From Adiantum capillus-veneris (taxonomy: Eukaryota; Streptophyta; Polypodiopsida; Polypodiales; Pteridaceae), in NCBI GenBank assembly GCA_014529385.2, contig CM043960.1, forward strand, positions 28,919,396 through 28,983,395: a stretch of 64,000 bases of DNA. Reading direction: 5' to 3'. Position numbers and translations under genes: made by a program. The notes under the pieces were generated by a model. That model did no database searches and was not told where the DNA came from. It saw only the letters and a list, made by a program, of their open reading frames with translations. Of this stretch, positions 11,479-22,779 are shown in pieces; position 1 is the stretch's first letter, and every line of letters starts with the position of its first letter.

Positions 11479-11491
11479 AAGAGAGAGGTAA
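11479..11491 (+). promoter_or_regulatory. Polypurine tract of element A
   Basis: AAGAGAGAGGTAA directly precedes the TG of the 3' LTR, the position for priming plus-strand DNA synthesis. The same tract precedes the 3' LTR of E. Confidence 0.8.
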
Positions 11492-12658
11492 TGTCATAAA
11501 ATCTAATATCTAACCAACCCAAATGATTTTCTCATATTAAATTGATCACTTAATGTGGGAGAATAAATGGGAACAAGTGTTAAGATATAGATATGTGCTT
11601 ATAGATCTATCTCAACACGGGGCCAATAGTAAAGGGGCCCAAATGGGAGATGGTCTATCAAGAGCAAGGCTAACCAATGGAGCATAAGACCTTAGGGTTA
11701 GCTTCATTGAAGACCTCCAATAATGTGTGTAAAAGTCCTTTGACCTTAGGTAAGCTAGGGATGAGCTTGAGGTGGGAACCCGGCCCAAGCTCGAGGTGCT
11801 TGTTGTGCTTGAGGTGCTTGATTAAGATGCTTGAGGTGCTTGACTGGCTCCATGCTTGAGGTGCTTGACTTGGTGCATGATTAAGGTGATTGAGGTGCCT
11901 TGAGAAGCTTGCCTGAGATGCTTGTGGGAATACCACCTAGTCCAAGTGCTTTGTCATGCTTGATGACTAAGGTGCTTGAGCTCCTAAAGTCAAAAGCATC
12001 CCTACAAGAGGGGGGGCGAGCCCTTTTCCTAGGGATTAGAGAGAGAACACACACTCACACTCACAAGGGAAGCCCCATCCATCCAAGAGCCATGCTTCAA
12101 TGCTTGAGCTTGCCATCTATTTCTTCTTCATTACTATGCTATTATGTATGCTAGCAACAAGAGTATGATAAGTGAGGAACTAATTCTTTCTCCTACGAAA
12201 TATTTCTTCTTCCTCTTCCCTACCCTCATTCCCTGCTAGCTCTCTCCACCTTCGAAGGTGTTTGAGGTCTTGGGACTGAGGCTTGGTATAGTTAAAGCTT
12301 TCTTCAAGTTTAGGTTATGCTATGATGGTGACGCATGAAGCTTTCCATCTTCATTGCTTCACCTAGGTCACAAGGAACACAAAGAATGTATTGTAACAAG
12401 TCTCTTTTTATGGGAGAAATCATAATACAAATGCCTATTGGAGGGGGGACCGGCTCCACATAAATCCGGTCCTCAACTGTTGTCATGTTCTCTAAATTCT
12501 CTCTCTTGCAAAAGTATTGTCTATGCCAAGTTAACTAAGTGCTATAATTATGTTGCTATCTTCAATTATGTCTACCCGCTATGCTCACAAAATCATTTCT
12601 TGAAAGTACTCTCATTAAATTCCGCTACTCTCAAATTGAATAGGCAAATTCCATTACA
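11492..12658 (+). repeat. 3' LTR of element A (1167 bp, internally deleted)
   Basis: Starts TGTCATAAAATC and ends CCATTACA. Compared with the 5' LTR it lacks about 430 bp (equivalent of roughly 4908-5339) and some minisatellite units; elsewhere only about a dozen base differences were seen. The deletion joint lies near 12077. Confidence 0.95.
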
Positions 12659-12663
12659 GAAGG
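12659..12663. repeat. Target-site duplication of element A, right copy (GAAGG)
   Basis: Matches 4283-4287 and marks the exact right boundary of the insertion. Confidence 0.95.
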
Positions 12664-13170
12664 TGCCTGTTGGTCTTCCTGTCTCGAGCCCTCATTGTCA
12701 TCCCTTATGTCGGCAACTTCAGTGCCTCGGCCACGATTTCCTTTGTTATAACCACTTCTAGTTTTTGCCCTTGTTGGTCGGTGATTTTTGCTGATTCGTC
12801 CTCTTTAATTGTAGACAGCATCTCATAAGCTCTCTAGAAATCTATGCCACACGGTTCTTGGTCATAGAATTCTCTGAGGCCGAGCCCTCTATTGGCCTCC
12901 TTCGTGTCTGGCTTTGCTACGACATCATAGATCTCTTAAGGTAGCAGTTGCAGCTCTACTTGGTGTCCTTCTTTACTTTTAAACCTGCTTGTGAAAATTG
13001 TGGTGTTGTTTTCTTCAAGCTATTCTTTGGACAAGTACGTTGCTTTGGCTGTCTTCACTGAACTGGGGTCCAATTGGTATGGTGTTAGCTCTTGGAGCTT
13101 TTCTTTTTGGGATACCCTTTTCTTGGCTTTCTCCGCTGCTTGCATTGCTCCTGTTAAGGGAAGTCAGTGC
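12659..13170 (-). pseudogene. Decayed coding region of unknown family (5' part, continues at 4287)
   Basis: Minus-strand reading from an ATG near 13155 gives MQAAEKAKKRVSQKEKLQEL and continues with KLEVVITKEIVAEALKLPT, interrupted by several stops. Removing element A and one duplication copy joins this to 4282 and the reading continues into FTKETVVATFADLIQQ. The palindrome array lies immediately upstream (13334-13931). The family is unrecognised. It resembles gag-like or accessory proteins of plant elements only in being charged and helical, so no function is assigned. Confidence 0.5.
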
Positions 13171-13299
13171 CAAAGTTAGAAAATTTTACAGATTATGCTC
13201 TGAAATGCCCTTCAGTCTGAATTGTTGGACAAATTGAGTTCAATTTGCTTCAAATCAATGTTTGAACATGCATAGATGCATAAAAACATGTAAAGATCA

Positions 13300-13960
13300 A
13301 AATCATAAAGTCCAAACGAAATTTGCAACAAAAGTAAATAATGGCGATTATTTATAGCTGAGAATTTTTTTCAACTTTTTGCATTTTTGGCATCACAGGC
13401 TTGAAATATATACCAACTAGATACTCTGAGTGAATTGTGGGCTCATTTGAGTGCACAAGTTGAAAATGGTGCCAGATTTAGGCTTTCCGTCTCTAAAACA
13501 ATAGATATAAAGGGATTTGAGATTTTGAGATCCAAATTAACTCAAATTTGGTCAGTGGCTTGGGACATCATGTGCTTTAGTCCCATTAGGTCAAAGTTGC
13601 AATTTTTCCCCATCTTGGCAAAAAAGTAAATAATCACGATTATTAACTTTTTCATCAAAATGAACATTTTTTGGTGCAACTTCGTTTTAAGCATGATGTA
13701 GACTTTGTGTATGAGATATGAGGTGATTTGGATAATAAAATGTGACTAATAACTCAGAAATTGGTTTGAAAGGACTTCTTTGCGTTTTTTGACAATTTTC
13801 CAAGTTATCATTGATCAATTTGGCTCATACTTGAAATGTGGCATGTAATAGGTGTGTATAAGTGATAGGTGATGTGAAGGTACCATTTTTAAGCCAAAAT
13901 TTTGTAAAAGTAAATAATCGCGATTATTTACAGCAGTCAAGTTTTTTTACTAAACTTGAC
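13300..13960. repeat. Palindrome-bearing about 290-bp tandem monomers, block 1
   Basis: Three copies of a 22-bp palindrome whose half is GTAAATAATCG occur at 13334-13355, 13626-13647 and 13910-13931. The last is perfect. Spacing is 292 and 284 bp. Each is followed by a related T-rich segment (TTTTTGCA-like) and weaker similarity through the monomer, so this is a diverged tandem array. The same motif and spacing recur at 25012-25899. Confidence 0.85.
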
Positions 13961-15499
13961 ATAAACATATTCAATACACCTAAAACAAGTCCTAGATTAA
14001 ATTTGGTAAAGCTTTGTCGTGTCGACATCACTTCTTGCTTTGTCGACTCTGAAATCACCGATTTTTGTGATTACATGGCCTATGGAGTTGGTTAGTCACT
14101 TTTGAAGCTATGGACTTATCCGCTACATAGTCTTGAAGCTACCCGTTCAATTTTGGCCCATTTGGAGTCAGTTTGACTTCGTATATCAAATTTGACGCTT
14201 TGTAGCCTTTGAGCGGTTTTTTTCTTTTCGAGAGCTTGCCTTGATTGTTTTTATGAAACCAACCATATACATTGTGTATAGACCCAGTGTATAAGTTGTC
14301 TGTGGAGTCAGAATCCAATTTTGGCATCTGCCAAAAACCTAGCTTTTCTACTTGGGACCCCCCTCGATCCCTGCCGAATGGTCAACTGTTGATATAGAAC
14401 TGTTCTCTTATATAGGGGCATGCTACAATGCAAGTCTCGTCCGATTTGGTTGAGCTGATAGGCCGCTATGGTCAATTTTTGGTCGTCAGACTTCGGACAC
14501 TGCTCGGTTTCTAGGGTTTTTTTCTTGGGTTTAGACTAGCTACCGGCCATACAGAATGGATCATTATTAAGTATAGAACTTATCCCTCGTGTCTCATGTG
14601 AAACAACGTTGTAAAAAAGCGACTGTGGCCTCCGGAAATTGCGTGCGAAGAAGGTCGAAAGCTCTCTCTCCAAGGGCGACAAGTGGAAATGAGGTGATTT
14701 TAGGCTACCTTGGATATCTATACTCGGGCTTCCCGAACCATTTTTTTCCTAATTCTCCTACTAGTCCTACTAGGCCCTGAAATCTATGTTAGACTCAAAC
14801 ATTTCCTCAATCGGATTCATGTAGTTCATTCTGCAAAAATTTTGCAAAAGTAAGCCTTGGCCGCCTATTTTAGGCTTCCCGCTTCCATCTGTCGATTTGA
14901 TTGAAATTTTATGTACCTTCAATTTTTTCATATGAGCTCATTTGCTATTTATTATTAATTTTTGACATGTTTATTAAAAAATCAAAGAAAATAACAAAAT
15001 GCGCTAAAAAAGCAAAGTGAAAATCCAATAATTAAGAAGATCGGTTGAAAAACATAGCTTTATTGTTTTTTGTTGGATTTCTCTATTTTTAAGTCTCAAC
15101 ATCAAGGAAAATGATGAAAAATAACCAAAAAGGACCAATTTTTGATGATTTTCTCATAGTATATACACTATTTACACTCATCGAGGGGATGTTATCAGTT
15201 AAATTTCCTTGTTGATGATTTGTAGGGTATTATTAGGTAATTTTATAAAAAATCACACGTTAAAATCAAACTTTTTCCTCCTCTTTAAACATTGCCCTTA
15301 ATTACTTAGTTACTTAGTTCCCTTCCACCCCTCCTAGATAGCGTACTCCGGGACGACTATGTGCATGGGTTGAACAATCGTGTTTATGCATAGCCTTGAT
15401 TGGCTCTACCATACTTTGAAGATCAATGCAGTTCTGTTGTGCAAGAATTGTGGCTTGAGTAATTAACTCAAGGGTTTCTCATGTCGAGGTTTTCTTTTG
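13961..15499. other. AT-rich non-coding stretch downstream of element B pol
   Basis: No gene seen. On the minus strand a purine run (15271-15288, AAAGAGGAGGAAAAAG) could be the polypurine tract of B, but no LTR beginning or copy of the 26561 LTR end was found beyond it. The rest is AT-rich with scattered homopolymers. Confidence 0.5.
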
Positions 15500-16400
15500 T
15501 TATCTTCCAAAAAGCAAACCTTGTAGCTTGCGTGCTCTTTGCTTGATTGTACCCTCAGGATGCTTTGGCACGCTGATTTCCTGAGCTGTTGATATCGATA
15601 ATGATGGTTGTCGAGATTTTACCCGCCATTGGTATCTTGGTTTGCTTTGGTCAGAATGGTGTGATTGAGTCTTCTGAGACTTAACTCTCCATTTCTTGAT
15701 TGTCTTTACAATTTGCAGAGAAGATAAGTGCTCATTTGTCTTCCAAATCCATTTCGTGTTAGGTTCCCTGCTCAGAGAGGCTCTTCTTTGTGTTTTGAAC
15801 CTTGGAACCGTCTTTGGTACAGTAGATGATGTTTTAGGTACCCAAATTTGCCTGACTCCTTGCATGCTACTTGTAGCATTTTCTTGTCTATAGGATGGAG
15901 AAGATTGATTGCTTCGTGGATTGCTCTGTTGGTAACCTCCTTTCCCTTCCTCCTCACTTCGTGCAATTGGAACAATGAGTTGTCTGCCTTTAGGTGATAG
16001 CTTGAGCTGACTGGTATCCCAATCTGGTACTGCCTTGTACGTCCGCATCCATGAGATTCCAACAATCATTGTTTCATTCATGTGTTCATCTGGTAAGCAT
16101 ACAAATTGATGAGGGCCTAAACATCCATGTACTATCACATTTAAGTTGACTACTCCCAAGGTTGGTGTTGGATTCTTGTTGCATCCTTTAATAGTCGCTA
16201 TTCCTTCTGTCAAAGACTGACTTGTTGCTTTCTTATACGTGAAATAACTGACTACATTTACTCGAGCTCATGTATCGACCAATGCATTTGTGCTATGATT
16301 GTTCAGTTGTACTTTGATGTGAAGGTCCATTCCATCTTACCATTCATCATTTGTTGACACTACATCTTTCGGTAATTCCCATTGTCGGTGATCTAGTTCC
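15500..16400 (-). pseudogene. Second retropepsin-like domain downstream of integrase (element B)
   Basis: Following the integrase C-terminal domain on the same strand, the product reads VQLNNHSTNALVDT, then a stop codon (16268-16270) at the active-site glycine position, then ARVNVVSYFTYKKA. About 60 residues later comes MIVGISWMRTYKAVPDWD, the second hallmark segment of clan AA aspartic proteases, followed by a basic, Ser/Gln-rich tail ending at 15500. The usual protease of B lies elsewhere, at 20744-21307. It could be a duplicated, perhaps non-catalytic protease or a piece of another element; continuity of strand and spacing favours a true C-terminal extension. Confidence 0.65.
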
Positions 16401-17030
16401 AGAGTGTTGATGGGAATAGGTATTTGTTGGTTTTTGAGAGCAGCTTTTCTTTTGAGTACTCAAAGCCGAGCATCTTCTTGGGCTTCATCAATAACCTGCT
16501 CTCGTTTTGTCTTTCATTGCTTTGCTGCATGCATTCTTTCTAGCAATTTATTGATTAATGGAAAATTGTACTTCAAACGACATCCACTAATCCAATTAGC
16601 CATTGGTTCACCATCTAGGGTGGACAACTTAACTGCTCCACTTGGAGATACATCTTCAATGATAAACGGTCCGTTTTCCTTTTTCTTAAACTTGGGAAGG
16701 TGTTGGCTTAAGGGAATAGACTAAAACTAAGTCCCCTTTCTTGAGGATTTTTGTTATTAGATGGGAATCAAAAAACTGTTTTTGTTTTCTCTTTTGTGCA
16801 TAGATGTGAGCTACAGCAGTTAATCTTTGTTCATGAAGCTTTTCCAAAACTTCAAGTCTCTCTGACAATTCGTGTCCAGTCCACTCAAGATCCTTAGCTA
16901 CCCTTAGTGTCGGCAATAGAAATTTTATTGGGAGTATGGCATCAAGACCATAAACAATGTTAAAGGGTGTAGCATTTAAAGCTGTTTTGAATGAAACTCT
17001 ATAAGCCCATAGAGCAGCATGGAGATTCAA
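16401..17030 (-). pseudogene. Element B integrase C-terminal domain
   Basis: The minus strand reads LHAALWAYRVSFKTALNATPF, the conserved end of the gypsy integrase core, then a helical stretch and FDSHLITKILKKGDLVLVYS. After a frame break near 16686 it continues ENGPFIIEDVSPSGAVKLS, a GPY/F-type DNA-binding module. No chromodomain is visible, in contrast to element A. Confidence 0.75.
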
Positions 17031-17033
17031 TTC

Positions 17034-17898
17034 CTAATCTGTCCTTCCTGAACTAATCTCTTTAGTCAATACTGAGCTAAGAATTTTATTCGTATGCTCA
17101 GCTTGTCCATTTTCTTGTGGGTGATAGGGAGCTGATTTGTTATGGATGACCATAACTTCATTAAGCAAATACTCAATTACCTCATTAAGGAAATGAGTTC
17201 CCCCATCGCTGACAATTTCTATTGGCAGTCTATATCTTGTGAACATGTACTCATACAAGAATGCGGTTGTGGTTATGGCATCATTCTTTTGAGTTGCTTT
17301 AGCCTCGGTCCACTTGGTCAAATAGTCCGTAGCTACAATGATATATTGAGCTTGGGTTCTATAAGCAGGTGGTTGTATTGGCGCAACAAAGTCTATACCC
17401 CATTTAACAAAAGCTCTAGCTCCCATCATTGGTCTTAAGGGCATGCTATCTACACGGGTTGTCATTTTTGCTGGTTGACATGCATCACACCTTCGAACAT
17501 ATTCCTTAGCATCTTCAAAAAGTGTTGGCTACCATATGCCTGCCATTAAGATTGCTCTTGCGGTGGTCTCACTAGAGATTGCTCTTGCGGTGCCATTAAG
17601 ATTGCTCTTGTGCTTGTTCTATAATGGGAATATATTCGTCTTCATTTGCACAAAGACGCAAATGTTGATCCTTACCTCTCCGATACAGTTGGTTTCCAAT
17701 AAGAGCATATTCTGTTGCTTCAGTTTCGATTGCTCTTTTACTCATATCCTCAGGAAATGTTCAGCTTGATAAGTAAGTAACTAGATAGTTAATCCACTTA
17801 GGAACAAATCATATTTGGAACATTGTCACATGAGGTATGGGTGCTTGTTTTTGACATTAAGAACATTTTTTTACAAATAGTCAGTCAAAATACTCCAA
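17034..17898 (-). pseudogene. Element B integrase zinc-binding region and catalytic core
   Basis: The open part 17034-17465 contains VKWGIDFVAPI (first Asp), PIEIVSDGGTHF (second Asp) and YHPQENGQAEHTNKIL (Glu), so the DDE triad is present. Upstream sequence to 17898 is frame-broken and includes a small internal duplication of an ATTGCTCTTGCGGTG-like unit near 17555-17600. Integrase would join element DNA to the chromosome. Confidence 0.8.
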
Positions 17899-18165
17899 TC
17901 ATAGTCGGATCATAGTCGGCCAAAATACTCCAAGTCTCAAGATCCGTTGCATAGTTTGGTCTTTCGCAAAGTGAAGTTCTACTATGGTAATATGTGCTTG
18001 ACTCACGTATTGGGTTTTCTTCTCAAGATTAATGCATAAAATCAATATTCCATCTTGATTTCCTTTGTACAACCTTCTAGCTAGTAATTGATACATAGCC
18101 GATTTCTCAATTAATCCGATTGTAATAGGAAGTGGTATTTGCGAATCCACTTGAGCTATGGTCAT
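17899..18165 (-). pseudogene. Element B RNase H to integrase linker
   Basis: An 88-codon open stretch (MTIAQVDSQIPLPIT...) with IVELHFAKDQTMQRILRLGV, resembling the histidine-containing integrase entry region. It lies between the RNase H and the integrase core on the same strand. No second (archaeal-type) RNase H was recognised, although some Tat elements have one. Confidence 0.55.
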
Positions 18166-18189
18166 AAAGGATACAATGTTTTCTAACCA

Positions 18190-18798
18190 TCAAGGTATCA
18201 TTTCAACGGAGAACAGATATGCATCCGGTAGATCATTGTCTACTCCCTTATGTGGTTCTCCTAAAACAATCCTTGACAAATGATCTGCTCTTTGATGAGT
18301 GGTACCCTTTTTCACAATTATAGTGAAATCAAATTCCAAAAGAATGATGAACCATCTCACTATTCTTGCTGTGTTGCATGGCTTGTTGACCAAGTACAAT
18401 AAGGCTTGGTGGTCCACAAAGAACAAAAATTTGTTTGCTAATAGGTAATGTCTATACTTTTTCATGAAAAATATCATTCCTAATCCTTCCCTTTCGATGG
18501 TGGTATAGTTTTTCTCTGCCATATTCAACTGCCGGCTAGCATAAGAAATAGGAAAATCAATTTTTTTATCTCTTGGTTGAGCTAGGATACACCCAATGGC
18601 AAAATTGGAAGCATCTACATGTATGTGGATTATCTTATTCCAATCTGGTGCTTTCAATATTGGAGCTGGAGTGAGAGCTTGCTTAAGCTTCATGAAGGAT
18701 TCTTCACACTCATCAATCCATTCAAAGAGTGTAATCAAGCTATACATGGTTTTACAATTATAGCGTACATGTAAATGAAACGTCTGTAATATCCACAA
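18190..18798 (-). pseudogene. Element B RNase H domain
   Basis: Contains ECEESFMKLKQALTPAPIL, the connection to RT, then IIHIHVDASNFAIGCILAQP with the first catalytic Asp, ISYASRQLNMAEKNYTTIERE with the Glu, and FLFFVDHQALLYLVNK. The end of the domain, HQRADHLSRI, is intact. It removes the RNA strand during reverse transcription. Open for 202 codons, the best-preserved catalytic part of B apart from the protease. Confidence 0.85.
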
Positions 18799-19595
18799 TG
18801 TCCCATGAAGGCTTGAACCCCTTTGACTGTTGTCGGTCTAGGCAAATCATCAATAACATGAATTTTATCCATATCAATAGCTATGCCATTTTTAGACACT
18901 ATATACCCAAGAATTTTTCCTTGTCTGCCCATGAATGTGCACTTTTCAAGATTTAAGCAAATCCTATAAAGTCTACATTTTTTGAATACCTGTATGAGAT
19001 GTTCAAAATGATCATCCCGGATTGATGAATGTACACATAGATCATCCATATATACTTCCAAGAAATTATGAAGATATTATTTAAAATCATGGCTCATTAA
19101 TCTTTGAAAGGTGGCAGGAGCATTAGTTAACCCAAAAGGCATAACCCGATAGGCAAAAATACCCCATTCAGTTGCAAAGGCAGTTTTATGATGATCTTTG
19201 GGATCAACCAAAAGTTGATTGTATCCCGAAAAGCCATCTAAAAAGCTATAAGCTTATTTTCCTAAAACTCGTTCCAAAACATGCTTAGTGATTGGAAGAG
19301 GAAAGTTGTCTCTAATGGTCGTTGCATTCACTTTCTTGAGATTGACACACACTCGTAATTTTCCATTTTTCTTGGGGACTACCACAATTGGAGACACCCA
19401 ATCTGTGTGTTCAATTTCATAAATGAATTCGGATTCCTTTAGCTTTTCAATCTCTTCTTTAATCTTCCTGGAAAATGTCTCGTTATAAGTGTATAGCCTT
19501 TGTTTGCTTGGTTTTGCATCATCTCTCATCGGTATGGTATGTTGAGTAACAGATTTCTGGATCAACACCCTTGAGATCCTTATAAGACCAAGCAA
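18735..19595 (-). pseudogene. Element B reverse transcriptase (YMDD), with stops
   Basis: Reads WVSPIVVVPKKNGKLRVCVN and NATTIRDNFPLPI (fingers), a stop near 19254, then DGFSGYNQLLVDPKDHHKTAF and YRVMPFGLTNAPATFQRLM, a second stop, then LEVYMDDLCVHSS with the catalytic YMDD at 19041-19052, and LGYIVSKNGI. Both stops lie in the reading frame. Catalytic residues are present, so the domain died by nonsense mutations rather than by loss of the active site. Confidence 0.85.
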
Positions 19596-20756
19596 AGATA
19601 TCTTGGTATTCTTTTAGTATGCTTAACAAAAGCTCTTCTTCTTCTTCCATAAGGTCATTTGTAATGTAGGCAGGTCTAGGATCTTCTCCTAGATCTATTT
19701 CTTTTGCGTTTTCAAGTCCTTCGTAGGACTCGCCCTGTTTTCGTAGTTCCCTGACAAGTTGTTCGACTATGATTTTTCGATCTTGGAGAGTATATTTCTT
19801 GTAATAGGATGGAACTCTCATTATATCTTTACCTTCTTCCTCTGTGGTTTCCATTTCAGTTGTATATATCTCCTTTAGAGGTTTTTTCAACTCTTGATAT
19901 TTCTTTCTCCGTTCAACTCGTGTCATGGTTGAATTCTTGTTCTGGTATTTAGGTTTTGATTGAGTTTCCTTTCTCGTTTTTCTCATATTTTCGACATTTT
20001 CTTTTTTTCATTTAAAGGATATCTACAAGTGATTTTGTCCTTGACACAATTGTGAGCATCTATCTGCATCAAAAATTGTGTTCTATTGGAGACTGATGGC
20101 ATAGGTCTAGCTTTCAGGTTTCTCATGTCTGTTTTTTTTCTATACCATTTTTGTATTCTCGGTTTTTGGTTTGGAAAGTCTAAAAACTTTTCCTCCCCTA
20201 CTTTCATGAGTAGTTTAGCTCTCACATGTTCTTTTTCTGACACCGAATCATCTGAGGTAGCTGAATGTTCTTCTAACTCATCTGTTGCATCATAGTAGAG
20301 GTCTGAAAAGACTTGTTGAGCTTTCATCAAGTCCTTGGATTCTTGAATTTTGTCTTCAACGTGAAGGGTTGAGATCATTTTTATGGGAATTATGTCATGG
20401 CCGTCCTCATTGAAAAATTGAGTAGGCATAGACGTACTTACACATACATCCATTTTTGCTAAAATTTGAGTCCATTCAAATGGCTCAAACAAATGCTCCG
20501 AAAAGGGTTCATGTACATAGGCTTCATCTGTGCAATCCCTTTCTAAGATACATTTTCCTCTTTTTAAGCTCCCGTTTTCTGAGGCTCCGCACATCCAAGT
20601 AGGTGTGTCTTTGTTCAACCAAGATGGAAGCTTAGTTTCAGCAGAAGAGACTGAATCAAATTCTTGTATGAGTGTTTTCATGACATCTCTATAAGTGTGA
20701 TCTTTTAGATCTCTATAAGTGTGATCTTTTAGATTAACCCTTGTTATTGATCCCAC
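19519..20756 (-). pseudogene. Element B protease-RT spacer region
   Basis: Two overlapping open stretches of charged sequence without a recognised domain, ending with YQDIFAWSYKDLKGVDPEI, the usual gypsy segment just before reverse transcriptase. A small direct repeat (GTGATCTTTTAGAT-like, 20698-20734) duplicates HTYRDLKD near the start. Confidence 0.6.
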
Positions 20757-21307
20757 TTACTTCTACAGATAATTCTTTCCCCAATCTTGGATGAGTTGTA
20801 CTTTCGCATGAAAGGTCTTCCCAATATGACTTTGTAATTGAGTTTTTTTTCAAAGTCTACTATGGCAAAAGTGTGTTGATATTCAATTCCATAGGAATTA
20901 ACTATCACTTTTTCAAGCAGTCCTAAGGGTCTTTCTATGTGTCCATCAACCAATTGCAATTTCATTCGAGTTTGTCTAATGGTTGGTTGTCCCCATGATT
21001 CCCATACTGCTTTTGTGGCTATGGCTATGCATGCCCCACTATCCAGTATTGCCATGGTTTTTATATCAGTATATCTCACTCGAAGGGTTGTGTTTCCTTC
21101 TTCCCCTTCGTAGTATTCTCTGACTTTGTTCATTGGAACAGATCGAATTTCTTTGTTATCCGATTCGTGTTTTAATTTTCCCAATTTTTTTGCGATTAGC
21201 CCCGTTATCTCCACCTTCTCTAGAGTTTTTTGTAGATCATTCCATAAATATGCTTTGATTTTTAATAATTTTTCTAAAGTAAGAGTGCATTGAATGGGTG
21301 TAGACAT
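20744..21307 (-). pseudogene. Element B retroviral-type aspartic protease
   Basis: The minus-strand product contains KTMAILDSGACIAIATKAVW with an intact Asp-Ser-Gly active site and, 60 residues on, NYKVILGRPFMRKY, the second protease hallmark. It would cleave the Gag-Pol polyprotein. This is the protease at the normal position before RT; a second one follows the integrase at about 15990-16340. Confidence 0.85.
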
Positions 21308-21337
21308 GATTGAATGGATGTTGTCTACTTCTAGGGT

Positions 21338-22779
21338 CTATTCCGCTCTCTTTATCTGAGTGGTTTTCCACACTATGGATTCATCTTCGTTATCTTCCAA
21401 GTAAGAGGGTAATGTTTTTAAAGTCAATGATTTAGACATTCCTGAAGATTCAGAGCCGCAATCCCCATACAAGGATCGTATATCCATGTCCATATCAGAA
21501 GGTACGTTGTCTAACCAAACTTCCTCTATAGGAGCTGACTTCAAAGTTAGGCTCCCATCATTAATCTCTCTAACTTTTTTCCATAAGTGTCCTGGCCAGT
21601 CTTCTTCTACGAATGGAATTCCGTCTAAGGCATCTTGGTTGTCCCGCACTATAAGTTCTAGCTCTTTTGTTTCAAGGTGGGGTTCTACCACCACTTCGGA
21701 TTTTTCTTTGTTGGTTCCTACCACAAGCTCTTCAGGTTTTGTCGTACTCTCAAGCTTGGGTTTTTGTTTTTCCAGTATCTCTTGAGTAATTCTTACCAAA
21801 TTTTGATAAGCTTCAAGCTTAGCTGCTTCCATGTCTGGAGAAGGATAGTTTTTTCATTTGTTTTTCATGTTTTGGCATGCTTTAAGTCACACTTGGTAAG
21901 CTTCCAAGGCTGCATTGATTGGCTCAAAAATTTGTCTACCAAAATTGATCCTCCAGATTTCACGGTGGTTTCCTTGATTTCACTTTTAGTTTCTTTCATC
22001 TTTTCCTGAAATAGTTTCTTTGCTTTCTCCTCGATTTCAGCCCTTTGTTTTTGTTTTCTCATCTCATACCTTTTGCTTCTGCTTCGTTTGGTCTTTTGAG
22101 AGGAAATTTTAGTATTCTTCGAATCATCAGAGGAGTTATGTTTCTTTTTCTTAGCATGGGCTCTAGTGATTACCTTGGTTGGAACAATCGGTTCACTCTC
22201 AAATGAGCTACTAGGTATCACTTGGACTACGTTCACTATTGTTTTATATTTGTTTGAAGGATTTTTTGGACAATATTTCAGGAAGTGTCCTCCCTTTTTG
22301 CAACATTGTATGCAATAAGCTTCAATTGGCTTGAGGTTCTTGTCAGGCTCTGAGCATTCATTTTTTCAATGATCATCTGCACCACAATTATGACAGTTTC
22401 CAGTTCTTGGCTTAATCATGGGTCTTAACATAGGAGATCTAACACCTTGATTAGCTACATAGTACATTGGTGCAAGCTCTGGTGTAGTATAAGTCAAAGG
22501 TTCTTCCATTGGTGGTGGATGTGAATTATACCAATCTTCTTCTACCATTACAGTAGATGGACTAGGCTCAGCATAGGGTTTAACAGGCACTAGTGCTTGT
22601 TCATCTATGACTCCCTTTGAAGGCATGTACTTCACGAGCACTTGTGCTTGTTCATCTATGACTCCCTTTGAAGGCATGTACTTCACAGGCACTGCATTAT
22701 GTCCAGGATATGGAGGTTGTTGATCCAACACAGGTTGAGGTCTTTTCATACCCATCGGTAGTCTTTGAGCTAGGGCCAT
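21338..22779 (-). pseudogene. Element B gag C-terminal region with zinc knuckles
   Basis: Includes a Pro-rich part with a 63-bp duplication (KYMPSKGVIDEQA repeated, about 22594-22695), a CHNCGADDH knuckle around 22366-22400 continuing to a Cys after a stop, a second Cys/His cluster (CCKKGGHFLKYC) near 22270-22310, a Lys-rich coiled region (22236-21865) and an acidic region (21832-21338). Stops and frame breaks lie between them. The Cys/His clusters would bind element RNA. Confidence 0.65.

Larger units (their letters stand above)
4288..12658 (+). mobile_element. Element A: complete Ty3/gypsy LTR retrotransposon (chromovirus-like)
   Basis: 8371 bp bounded by TG...CA LTRs and GAAGG duplications. 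Order on the plus strand: 5' LTR, initiator-Met tRNA primer site, gag, protease, reverse transcriptase, RNase H, integrase with GPY/F and chromodomain-like tail, polypurine tract, 3' LTR. Coding has two frame breaks and a stop, so the copy cannot act on its own. The LTRs are nearly identical outside a large deletion in the 3' LTR, so the insertion is recent. It is the same family as element E and a closer relative of C than of B. Confidence 0.95.

Noticed and set aside
13300-13960. Regularly spaced short repeats as a CRISPR array
   Set aside because: Spacing of about 290 bp, diverged monomers and a plant retrotransposon context do not fit CRISPR.
15271-15288. Polypurine tract and 3' LTR start of element B
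   Set aside because: A purine run exists, but no sequence matching the LTR end at 26561 was found to its left, so the 3' LTR was not called.
19041-19052. YMDD as a sign of an endogenous pararetrovirus
   Set aside because: Integrase with DDE residues, LTR end and tRNA primer site are present and no movement or coat protein was seen, so it is an LTR retrotransposon.
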